Assembly: GCA_047620505.1 (NCBI GenBank)
Contig: JBLHKS010000135.1
Location: forward strand, 1-19,631
Length of the DNA: 19,631 nucleotides
Origin: JBLHKS01 sp047620505
Lineage (GTDB): Bacteria > Verrucomicrobiota > Verrucomicrobiia > Verrucomicrobiales > DEV007
Direction: 5' to 3'
In this document: one piece after another, positions 1 to 6,261 of the stretch
How positions within the stretch are numbered: the first letter of the stretch is position 1
Layout of the letters: each line of letters opens with the position of its first letter
Made by a program: the position numbers and the translations under genes
The notes under the pieces: model-generated
What the model was told of the DNA's origin: nothing
Seen by the model: the letters and a program-made list of their open reading frames with translations, nothing else
Databases searched by the model: none

Positions 1-8
1 GCCATTTG

Positions 9-37
9 AGCCCGTCGTGTAGCTTGAACACCTGACT
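9..37. repeat. Short direct repeats flanking the IS110 gene
   Basis: AGCCCGTCG at 9-17 recurs at 1029-1037 inside the transposase C-terminal codons, and ACCTGACT at 30-37 recurs at 1091-1098 just past the gene. AGCTT and TTGAA also occur between them in the same order on both sides, with a different spacing. The left edge therefore looks like a shortened relative of the right end. It could be the tail of another related element upstream, or element-end sequence. The similarity is short and could be partly chance. Confidence 0.35.
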
Positions 38-97
38 TCAGCCTTTTGAACTCGAATAGTTGCCAGAGCTGCTCTGAGAGTAAGCTCGTACACAAGG

Positions 98-1057
98 ATG
101 AGCAAAAAGACACAACCAAAAATAAGCTACACCTACTTTGGAGTGGATATCGCCAAAGCGCATCTTGATGTCGCCGAGCACGGAGCCAGACGCAGCCAGC
201 GCTACAAAAACGAAACCAAAGCAATTCAGCAGCTGCTGGAGGTGCTGCGGGCCGCGGCAGATCCGCTGGTGATCCTCGAATCCAGCGGCGGCTACGAAGG
301 ACGGCTGCTGGAGGCGCTGGAAAAGGCGCAAATCGCCTTTCGAGTGGTGAACCCGAAACGCGCCCGTGACTTTGCCAAAGCCACCGGACTGCTGGCCAAA
401 AACGATAACATTGACGCAATGATGCTGGCTGATTTCGGGGCGAAACTCGAACTTGAAGCCCGGAGTCGGGCGCGGACGGAGGTGCGTCGTCTGGGGCAAC
501 TGGATTACCGTCGCGACGATCTGGTGGAGAATCTCGGAGCCGAACAATGCCGCCTGCAGCAGGCGGTGGACGCCTTTATCAAGCGTCGTCTGCGAGCGCA
601 CATCCGGGTGCTGAAGCTCGAAATTGCACGTGTGGAGCAGGAGATCGATGCGCTGATTGAAGGCGATAAAGCCCTCAAAAAGTCGCGCAGCATCCTCCAG
701 AGCGTGTGTGGGATCGGGCCGAGGATCAGTGTTGCCCTGCTGGCCAGCTTACCTGAACTTGGAAGTCTAACCCGTCCGAAGATCGCGGCGCTCGGAGGTG
801 TCGCGCCCTTTGATGATCAAAGCGGTAAACATGAAGGAAAGCGCTGGTGTCAGGGTGGGCGCAGAAAAGTCAAACGCGCGTTGTATCAGGCAGCGGTGGT
901 GGCAGGGCGGCATAACGCGCATCTGCGGCCAGTCTATCGGCGCTTAGTCGATGAAAAAGGAAAGCCCAAAAAAGTTGCCCTGGTAGCGGTGGGACGCCGA
1001 CTGCTGACGCACCTCAACACCCTGCTTAAGCCCGTCGCGCCCGTAACCGAAGCTTAA
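98..1057 (+). CDS. IS110-family DEDD transposase/recombinase
   Basis: This 319-residue protein is an RNA-guided-type recombinase of the IS110/IS1111 family. The N-terminal RuvC-like domain shows GVDIAK with D17, ILESSGGYEG with E61, and AKNDNIDA with D103 and D106, which is the DEDD set. The C-terminal Tnp20-type domain has GIGPRISVALLASLPELG at about residues 204-221. It then has IAALGGVAPFDDQSGKHEG with S242, which matches the catalytic serine near position 241 in IS621. Length is normal for the family, so the gene looks intact. The ATG at 98 follows AAGG directly, closer than a normal ribosome-binding site. Family knowledge says such elements lack terminal inverted repeats and encode a bridge RNA in a non-coding end. 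The 5' non-coding end probably continues past the window start. The exact element ends cannot be fixed from this window. Confidence 0.95.
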   Translation: MSKKTQPKISYTYFGVDIAKAHLDVAEHGARRSQRYKNETKAIQQLLEVLRAAADPLVILESSGGYEGRLLEALEKAQIAFRVVNPKRARDFAKATGLLAKNDNIDAMMLADFGAKLELEARSRARTEVRRLGQLDYRRDDLVENLGAEQCRLQQAVDAFIKRRLRAHIRVLKLEIARVEQEIDALIEGDKALKKSRSILQSVCGIGPRISVALLASLPELGSLTRPKIAALGGVAPFDDQSGKHEGKRWCQGGRRKVKRALYQAAVVAGRHNAHLRPVYRRLVDEKGKPKKVALVAVGRRLLTHLNTLLKPVAPVTEA

Positions 1058-1071
1058 CTTGAAAAGAAATC

Positions 1072-1089
1072 TTTTTCTTTGAAGAAAAA
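1072..1089. terminator. A/T-rich hairpin just after the IS110 gene
   Basis: TTTTTCTT (1072-1079) and AAGAAAAA (1082-1089) are complementary around TG, 15 bases after the transposase stop codon. It could weakly end transcription in either direction. The stem is purely A/T-rich plus one G:C pair and has a two-base loop, so stability is low. Confidence 0.25.
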
Positions 1090-1105
1090 TACCTGACTAA
1101 CTAAA

Positions 1106-1206
1106 CGAACGCATTAACTGAGGTGTCAAGAAATCCCGCAATCCTTCGCTTTCAAGCGAAGGTGAGGACAGTTCTTGACACCTCAGTTAATGCGGGCGAA
1201 CGCCCG
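1106..1206. repeat. Nested palindrome with 22-bp perfect arms (REP- or MITE-like)
   Basis: The arm at 1111-1132 (starting GCATTAACTGAGG) is the exact reverse complement of 1172-1193. One further pair (C1110-G1194) extends it. Inside the loop is a second perfect hairpin, CCTTCGCT (1143-1150) with AGCGAAGG (1155-1162). Immediately outside, CGGGC (1193-1197) pairs with GCCCG (1202-1206). CGCCCGAAA (1201-1209) can alternatively pair with TTTCGGGCG (1226-1234). The element lies between the IS110 gene and the remnant of a broken gene. It could be a palindromic element mobilised by a Y1/RAYT-type transposase, a small non-autonomous element, or part of the IS110 non-coding end. I favour a separate element because bridge RNAs are not known for such a long perfect stem. 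Confidence 0.7.
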
Positions 1207-1219
1207 AAAAGAAGATTAA

Positions 1220-1396
1220 TTTCAATTTCGGGCGGAATATAGTTGCTACAAGCAACCGGGTCACCGGACGATCGCCAACCTCTACATGGCTATTCTCAAC
1301 GCCTCAGGGATGGACGAAGGCGAGCATTACGGGCAAATCGATCCGTCGCTTAAAGACTTCGAACTTTCCGGGCCACTGGGCGAAATTTTGGCTTGA
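1220..1396 (+). pseudogene. C-terminal remnant of a DUF1501/DUF1552-type secreted protein
   Basis: The frame open from 1220 to the TGA at 1394-1396 reads GHRTIANLYMAILNASG followed by LKDFELSGPLGEILA. This is the typical end of planctomycete/verrucomicrobial DUF1501-type proteins, and is also comparable with the end of the DUF1552 protein at 9465-10706 (PLSNLYVSVLNQFG, then GPLEGLEFS). The frame closes upstream with TAA at 1217-1219 and there is no start codon or N-terminal part. The recognisable sequence begins right after the palindrome and IS110 gene. The gene was therefore probably cut by insertion or by a deletion next to the element, and the missing part may lie upstream of the window. 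The assignment to DUF1501 rather than DUF1552 is from memory of C-terminal motifs and is uncertain. Confidence 0.65.
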
Positions 1397-1403
1397 GTCA
1401 TTT

Positions 1404-3953
1404 CTACCTCCAAACATGTCCGGGGAACTTCTTCGCCACGGCTTGACGATGTTTCGACCATTCGCGGGCCAGGAAGTGTGGCCAGTCGGTGGTGCTAGCG
1501 ATGCGTTTACCGTCTGGGGTGCAGAGGCTGAGGATTACCGGGAGGCGATTTTCACAGAGATTGGGATGCTCTTTCATGGGGAAGCAGTCTTGCAGTTTTA
1601 CCTTCACTTCCGGTGACCCGTTCACGTAGGAGACTTTCAGGGAGCGTCCGTCGTGCCACGTGATGGAGGGGGGCAGCAACTCATCCAGCCAACCGATTTG
1701 TCCTTTTTCCAAATGTCGATGGAACGCCGAAATCAGGGGCGCAGACTGGGCTTCCTTCACGAGTGAGAGCCCCTTGAATGCACGGGCGAGACTTGTGGTG
1801 ATGGCGTCGTCATCAAACGGGACAAATTCCAGCTCGGGCAAGGTGACGTGGACGAGATTCACGCGGGCCATGAACTGTTTCAGCCGTTGATCCATCAGGG
1901 GTAATTTAAAGGCTCCGCCGCGCTGGGCTTCGGCGAGGCAACGTCCGCTGGCGACGGGATCGAGGTCGCGTTGCTGCGATTTCCGTTCGATGACGAGATC
2001 CCGATAACGCGTGAGCTTCATGGCGGCGACGCGTTTGTTGGAAGCATCGAAAAGGTGCTCCACGTTGGTGCTCAGATGCTGAGGAAACATCTCCGCGATC
2101 CACTCGGGCTTCACCGCGGTGGCGAGGCTAAGCAGGGTCAGTGGCGTGGGGCCGCGCGAGGGAGCTTGCCGCAGGTTGGCAGCGACGAAATACGGGGCGT
2201 CCTGGACCACGCTTTCGCGCACGAGCTGGCCTTGCCGTTGCTCGGTGAGATCGCAGCCGGGTTTGCCGGATTCACGTCGTTTGGCGAGCTGATCGACGAA
2301 GCCGGCCATGAGACAACGCAGTAGGGCCTCGTCGTTTTTCGCCGGACTGGCGGGTGTGGCCTTGCGGTCGTAGAGGCGCTGTTGATGGGCGGCTTGTAGG
2401 ATCTGTTTGTAGGTCTCCTCCACCTGGCGGGCGACTTGGGCGTTGATGCCGTGGCTGCGGCAACGGTCGCCGCTGAAGCGGTTCGACTGGGCGAACTCGT
2501 AGGCATGGATCAGGGTGATGAAATCGGATTCCTCGCTGACTTCGAACATCTCGCGCGCGGCTTGGGTTTGGGCGTCATCGCGATCCAAGCGGGTCAACAA
2601 ATCGCGACCACTGACCAGGGCGGCGCACAAGGCGGCATCGGGCACGCAGCCACGTTGGCTGGCCTCGATCAACATGCGGGAGTAGCGCGGGTGCATGGGC
2701 AGGCGCAGCATTTTCCGGCCAACGGCGGTGAGGTCGGCATCGTGCAAGGCGCCGAGCATGGTGAGCAGGCACTCGGCACGTTCGACAGCTTGAGTCTCGG
2801 GTTTGTCCAGCCAGTCGAAGGTAGCGGCTTCACGGATGCCAAGCGAGTGCAGCAGCAGCACCACCTCGGCGAGGTCGCTGCGCTGGATCTCCGGTGTGTT
2901 GCGTTCGTCGCGGTCCTTGTGCCCGAACACGGTCCACAAGCGATGACAGGTGCCGGTCGCGGTCCGGCCGGCGCGGCCTTTGCGTTGGTCCGCACTGGCT
3001 CGGCTGATGGGTTCCAGCAAGAGGGTGCCGATGCCGCGTTCGGCATCGTAGCGAGCTACTCGGGCGAGGCCGCTGTCGACGACGTGACGGATGCCGTCGA
3101 TGGTGATGCTAGTCTCGGCGACGTTGGTGGCGACGATGACTTTTCGCAGGGCGTTGCTTGCGAAGGCGCGGTCTTGCTCCTGCGGTTCGAGTGCGCCGTG
3201 CAAGGGAATGCAGGCCATGCGCTCCTGGGTTCTCAGGCCGCGCAAAGCGTCGAGGGTGCCGTTGATTTCGCCGCGCCCTGGCATGAAGACGAGGATGTCG
3301 CCAGGAGCATCCTCGTTGATGATGCGCTCGACCGCCTCAGCCGCTTGCGCAGTGATGGAACGCTGGTCGGGGAGCGGAAGATAGCCGACTTCCACGGGAT
3401 AGCTTTGTCCTTCGGAAATGAGGATCGGGCACTCGTCCAAATACTCCGCGACCGGCTCAGCATCGAGCGTGGCGGACATCACTAACATGGCCAAATCGGG
3501 GCGCTGGGTTTGTTGTAGATTTTTCACCAAAGCGAGCGCGACGTCGCTGAGTAAGTTCCGCTCGTGGAACTCATCGAAGACCACCGCACCGATGTTCGCC
3601 AGCGTGCGATCATCCTGGAGCCAGCGTAGCAGGATGCCTTCCGTGACAAAGCAAATGCGGGTGCCGACGCTGGTGTGATCGTCAAAGCGGATTTGATAGC
3701 CGACCTCAGCGCCGAGCTTGCCCTCACGCTCCCAAGCGACGCGGGTGGCTACGGTGCGGGCGGCGACGCGCCGGGGTTGCAGCACCACGATCATCTTGTC
3801 GCCCGCGATGCCAGCATCGAGCAGCATCTGCGGCACCTGCGTGGTCTTGCCCGAACCCGTGGGCGCGACGAGCACCAGGCGGTTGCCGGCTTGCAGCGTG
3901 CGCAAGATGTCGGCGTGGATCTTCCAGATGGGGAGAGCGGTGGGATCAGGCAT
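1404..3953 (-). CDS. hrpB: ATP-dependent DEAH/DEFH-box RNA helicase, HrpB type
   Basis: This 849-residue protein is an SF2 helicase of the DEAH/RHA class. With the ATG at 3953 as start, the motifs are: I, GSGKTT (33-38); Ia, QPRR (59-62); II, DEFHER (127-132), the variant typical of HrpB; III, SAT (160-162); V, ATNVAETSITIDG (275-287); and VI, QRKGRAGR (323-330). The last ~130 residues match the HrpB C-terminal domain, ending with the usual aromatic and basic tail (FLAREWSKHRQAV, then FPGHVW). Length is near the ~810-850 of the family. The frame extends upstream to a TTG at 4034, but family proteins start close to the LPIW segment, so ATG 3953 is preferred. No clear Shine-Dalgarno is visible. 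Many bacteria carry HrpB, but its physiological role is poorly defined; ATP-dependent RNA remodelling is the expected activity. It converges with the IS110 gene and sits 144 bp downstream of the pentapeptide-repeat gene. Confidence 0.93.
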   Translation of the reverse strand: MPDPTALPIWKIHADILRTLQAGNRLVLVAPTGSGKTTQVPQMLLDAGIAGDKMIVVLQPRRVAARTVATRVAWEREGKLGAEVGYQIRFDDHTSVGTRICFVTEGILLRWLQDDRTLANIGAVVFDEFHERNLLSDVALALVKNLQQTQRPDLAMLVMSATLDAEPVAEYLDECPILISEGQSYPVEVGYLPLPDQRSITAQAAEAVERIINEDAPGDILVFMPGRGEINGTLDALRGLRTQERMACIPLHGALEPQEQDRAFASNALRKVIVATNVAETSITIDGIRHVVDSGLARVARYDAERGIGTLLLEPISRASADQRKGRAGRTATGTCHRLWTVFGHKDRDERNTPEIQRSDLAEVVLLLHSLGIREAATFDWLDKPETQAVERAECLLTMLGALHDADLTAVGRKMLRLPMHPRYSRMLIEASQRGCVPDAALCAALVSGRDLLTRLDRDDAQTQAAREMFEVSEESDFITLIHAYEFAQSNRFSGDRCRSHGINAQVARQVEETYKQILQAAHQQRLYDRKATPASPAKNDEALLRCLMAGFVDQLAKRRESGKPGCDLTEQRQGQLVRESVVQDAPYFVAANLRQAPSRGPTPLTLLSLATAVKPEWIAEMFPQHLSTNVEHLFDASNKRVAAMKLTRYRDLVIERKSQQRDLDPVASGRCLAEAQRGGAFKLPLMDQRLKQFMARVNLVHVTLPELEFVPFDDDAITTSLARAFKGLSLVKEAQSAPLISAFHRHLEKGQIGWLDELLPPSITWHDGRSLKVSYVNGSPEVKVKLQDCFPMKEHPNLCENRLPVILSLCTPDGKRIASTTDWPHFLAREWSKHRQAVAKKFPGHVWR

Positions 3954-4097
3954 GGGGTGGCGCGGCCACGCTATGTCCGAGCGAGGAGAATGGAAACACG
4001 AAGCTGAATCGCGGCCGCCTGGCAATGCCCCCAAGGGTTTTGAAGATCTGCTCGACGGATTGCGAATCAGTCAAAGCTTGTTCACCGTCGCTAATAA

Positions 4098-4697
4098 TCA
4101 CGCGCAGACATTGACGCCGTGGGCCTTCAAGGTCCCCCTCGCATCCAGCAATCGAAGTTTGAGACCGTCGCATCGGCATTCAGAAAGATTCAACGCCAGG
4201 TCCTCCGTGTCGCGAAAATCCGCCTTTCGCAAATCGCTGTGTGCAAACGTCGATCGAGTCAGCTTCGAGTTCGAGAACGCGGCCTCTCTCAAATCCGCCC
4301 CATCGAAGGTCGCCTCCTCGATCAAACATTTGAGAAATGGCGTCTTTTTCAAGTTCAGCCCCTCAAAGTTGCCGAAGTCGAGAACGCACTCATGAAACTC
4401 AATAGAGAGAAGACCGGCGTTGATTCTCGTCCAATCGATCCCTCTCATTCGGCATCGATCGAAGACAACACCGTTAAAGACTGTCTCGGTAAGCTCCGCC
4501 ATTGAAAATTCCGAATCCACGCAGCGACAGTCGACAAAGGAAACGTTTTCGAAACGCGCTCGCTCAAAGTGACAGCGAGTGAATGTGCAGGCCTCGAAGC
4601 AAAGATTCCTGAAGGGACCGGTGCCCTTTTTGTCAACGTAGTCCTGATCCACATTGTCAGCGGCAGGTTGAAATGGAGAGGAAGTGGCGTCATTCAT
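4098..4697 (-). CDS. Pentapeptide-repeat protein, Qnr-like
   Basis: This 199-residue protein has no signal peptide and is probably cytoplasmic. From about residue 28 it consists of F/L-centred five-residue repeats, for example FRNLCFEACTFTRCHF and FDGADLREAAFSNSKLTRS, which would fold as a right-handed quadrilateral beta-helix. A break near MRGIDWTRIN (about residues 84-93) is followed by FEGLNLKKTPFLKC. This is the arrangement of Qnr-like proteins, with two helical blocks joined by a loop around a tryptophan. Qnr proteins protect DNA gyrase by mimicking DNA. Whether this one does cannot be told from sequence, and many chromosomal homologues have no known role. A TATAAT box lies 26 bp upstream of the ATG, so it may have its own promoter. 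The end (HGVNVCA) also fits that subfamily. Confidence 0.85.
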   Translation of the reverse strand: MNDATSSPFQPAADNVDQDYVDKKGTGPFRNLCFEACTFTRCHFERARFENVSFVDCRCVDSEFSMAELTETVFNGVVFDRCRMRGIDWTRINAGLLSIEFHECVLDFGNFEGLNLKKTPFLKCLIEEATFDGADLREAAFSNSKLTRSTFAHSDLRKADFRDTEDLALNLSECRCDGLKLRLLDARGTLKAHGVNVCA

Positions 4698-4722
4698 GAT
4701 TCGTTGTGAGGGTGCTGCTATA

Positions 4723-4728
4723 ATTATA
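4723..4728 (-). promoter_or_regulatory. Possible -10 box of the pentapeptide-repeat gene
   Basis: A perfect TATAAT lies on the minus strand, 25 bases before the ATG at 4697. It is embedded in the palindrome TATAATTATA (4719-4728), so it could also be read on the plus strand. No good -35 hexamer is visible at 16-18 bp spacing (best ATATAA/CATATA), so this is a weak call. Confidence 0.3.
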
Positions 4729-4848
4729 ACTACAGCGCCGAAACTTATATGCTTAGCGGTGATGCGCTGGGCCGGGCAACGGCCGAGATTTTTGGGGAAG
4801 TGAGGTTAACGAGGTCTCTTTGGTTTCCCAAACGTTCTGTCCTCACGG

Positions 4849-5769
4849 CTATTCGCCTAGGAGGTGCTTCCTGAAGAATTCCAGCATGGCAGGCGTGGTT
4901 TCCCTGGCCATCTGGCCCATGACGCCATGCCCGGCATCGTCGTAGCGAAGATAAGAAATATCTGCGCCGGAATCCTTCATTGCTTTAACGAATTCGTCGG
5001 TCGAATTGATGATCACGACTGTGTCGTCCACTCCATGGACCAGGAGAAGAGGTGGCGCGTCTTTTTGGACATAAAAAGAGGGTGACGCCGCTTTCATGAC
5101 TTTTTTGGCGTCGGCCTCTGAGACAGTATTTCCTTTTCCAATCGCAAGATTCAGATACGCGGTCGCAGCCCGTTTGCTGTGAGTCGGGTGTAACATGTCG
5201 CCCACCGCTCCTGAGCAAACCACGGCTTGGAGGGTGCTTGAAAATTCCAGAAAAGAGCCATCCCCTTCGAACTCGTCCTGGCCGTTTGTCAGGGCCGCGG
5301 TCAAGACTTGCGTTCCTCCCGCGGAATTGCCGTAGGCTCCAATTTTATCCGGATCGATTCGGTATTCTTCCGCATTCGCGCGCGTCCACCGGATCGCGTT
5401 CTTGAGATCCTCGAGGCAAGCAGGAAACGGCGCGTCCTGCATTAATCGGTAGGTTGGCAGGACCACGACGAATCCCTCTTGAGCGAGCATGAATCCCATT
5501 CGAGTGAACCGATATTGATCGCCAGCACTCCAGCCGCCGCCATGAACCACGAGAATCGCGGGGCGCAATTCCGAGCCGGGTTCGGCAGGGTGAATCACAT
5601 TGAGAATCCAGCGCGCATGGCCTTCCCGATACGCGATGTCCCTCTTGAAAACGAGTCCAGCAGGAGCATCCGGAACCTCCGCTTTTCCGGGCACCTGCGC
5701 TTGAGTGAAGCTGCAAAAAGACAACGAAACAAAGAGCAGCGCGGCACTGAAGAAAGTAGTCCGGATCAT
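4849..5769 (-). CDS. Secreted alpha/beta-hydrolase (BD-FAE/acetyl-esterase type)
   Basis: This 306-residue exported serine esterase probably hydrolyses ester groups on plant or algal polysaccharides or small acyl esters; the substrate cannot be read from sequence. Residues 1-24 form a Sec signal peptide (MIRTTFFSAALLFVSLSFC, then SFTQA before Q25). The oxyanion-hole motif HGGGW is at 76-80 and the nucleophile elbow GNSAGG has S149. The acid is D249 in HGVDDTVV and the histidine is H281 in DAGHG. The triad is complete and the length is normal. The gene is on the minus strand and diverges from the small lipoprotein gene at 5945; the 175-bp gap should hold both promoters, though no strong hexamers stand out. 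It ends 151 bp before the pentapeptide-repeat gene, so an operon with it is unlikely. Confidence 0.88.
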   Translation of the reverse strand: MIRTTFFSAALLFVSLSFCSFTQAQVPGKAEVPDAPAGLVFKRDIAYREGHARWILNVIHPAEPGSELRPAILVVHGGGWSAGDQYRFTRMGFMLAQEGFVVVLPTYRLMQDAPFPACLEDLKNAIRWTRANAEEYRIDPDKIGAYGNSAGGTQVLTAALTNGQDEFEGDGSFLEFSSTLQAVVCSGAVGDMLHPTHSKRAATAYLNLAIGKGNTVSEADAKKVMKAASPSFYVQKDAPPLLLVHGVDDTVVIINSTDEFVKAMKDSGADISYLRYDDAGHGVMGQMARETTPAMLEFFRKHLLGE

Positions 5770-5944
5770 TTCGGAAATCTGGTGCGACCCTCCACGATGT
5801 CAATCTCGCCGAGCGAATCGGTCAGTCAGAAATATGAAATGGGAGGTCTGAGCAGAAGAGGCTGAATTTGCCCGCCGGCCCAGCGATTTCGAGTCACAGT
5901 CTTGCGATCTCGGGCCAAATAGGTAAAACAGACACCTCGAAATC

Positions 5945-6169
5945 ATGAAGATGCACCTCCCCCTGGTCGCCGTCGCATTTGGAATTCTGGCATTCGGAAT
6001 CAGCAGCTGCTCGTTGTTGAGCCCGGAAGAATCCAGTTCCTACAGCGCCATCCCAAGCACGACAACTTATCACAACGCCTTCAATTACGGCTACGCACCG
6101 CTGCCGACGAGTAACCGCTACCTCGGAACCTCGTCTGGATCTGAGCTTTACCGTTATTATCCAAGGTAG
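5945..6169 (+). CDS. Small putative lipoprotein, function unknown
   Basis: This 74-residue protein begins with a short basic N-terminus and a hydrophobic stretch (LPLVAVAFGILAFGI), then ISSC with C22, a plausible but non-canonical lipobox. Behind it is a Ser/Glu-rich segment and a Tyr/Asn/Ser/Thr-rich tail ending YRYYPR. It would be attached to a membrane by lipid at C22. I recognise no family. There is no good Shine-Dalgarno. A weak promoter pair (TTGCGA at 5902, TAAAAC at 5924, 16-bp spacing) precedes the ATG. It ends 92 bp before the aldolase/dehydrogenase gene and could be co-transcribed. The small size leaves some doubt, but signal sequence plus lipobox argue for a real gene. Confidence 0.6.
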   Translation: MKMHLPLVAVAFGILAFGISSCSLLSPEESSSYSAIPSTTTYHNAFNYGYAPLPTSNRYLGTSSGSELYRYYPR

Positions 6170-6261
6170 CCGCGGATATTCCGCTACCGGCGGACGTTTT
6201 ACCCGGGTCGATCCCGCCAAATCGTTGACTTCGCCCGATCCTATGCGAGAGACGGCGGCTC

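Noticed and set aside
2436..3485. 349-codon plus-strand ORF
   Set aside because: It is antisense to the helicase gene, which has all conserved motifs. The translation is low-complexity and family-free, as expected for a GC-rich shadow frame.
4770..4793. Hairpin GGCCG/CGGCC followed by ATTTTT, terminator-like on the plus strand
   Set aside because: Both neighbouring genes are on the minus strand, so there is no plus-strand transcript for it to end.
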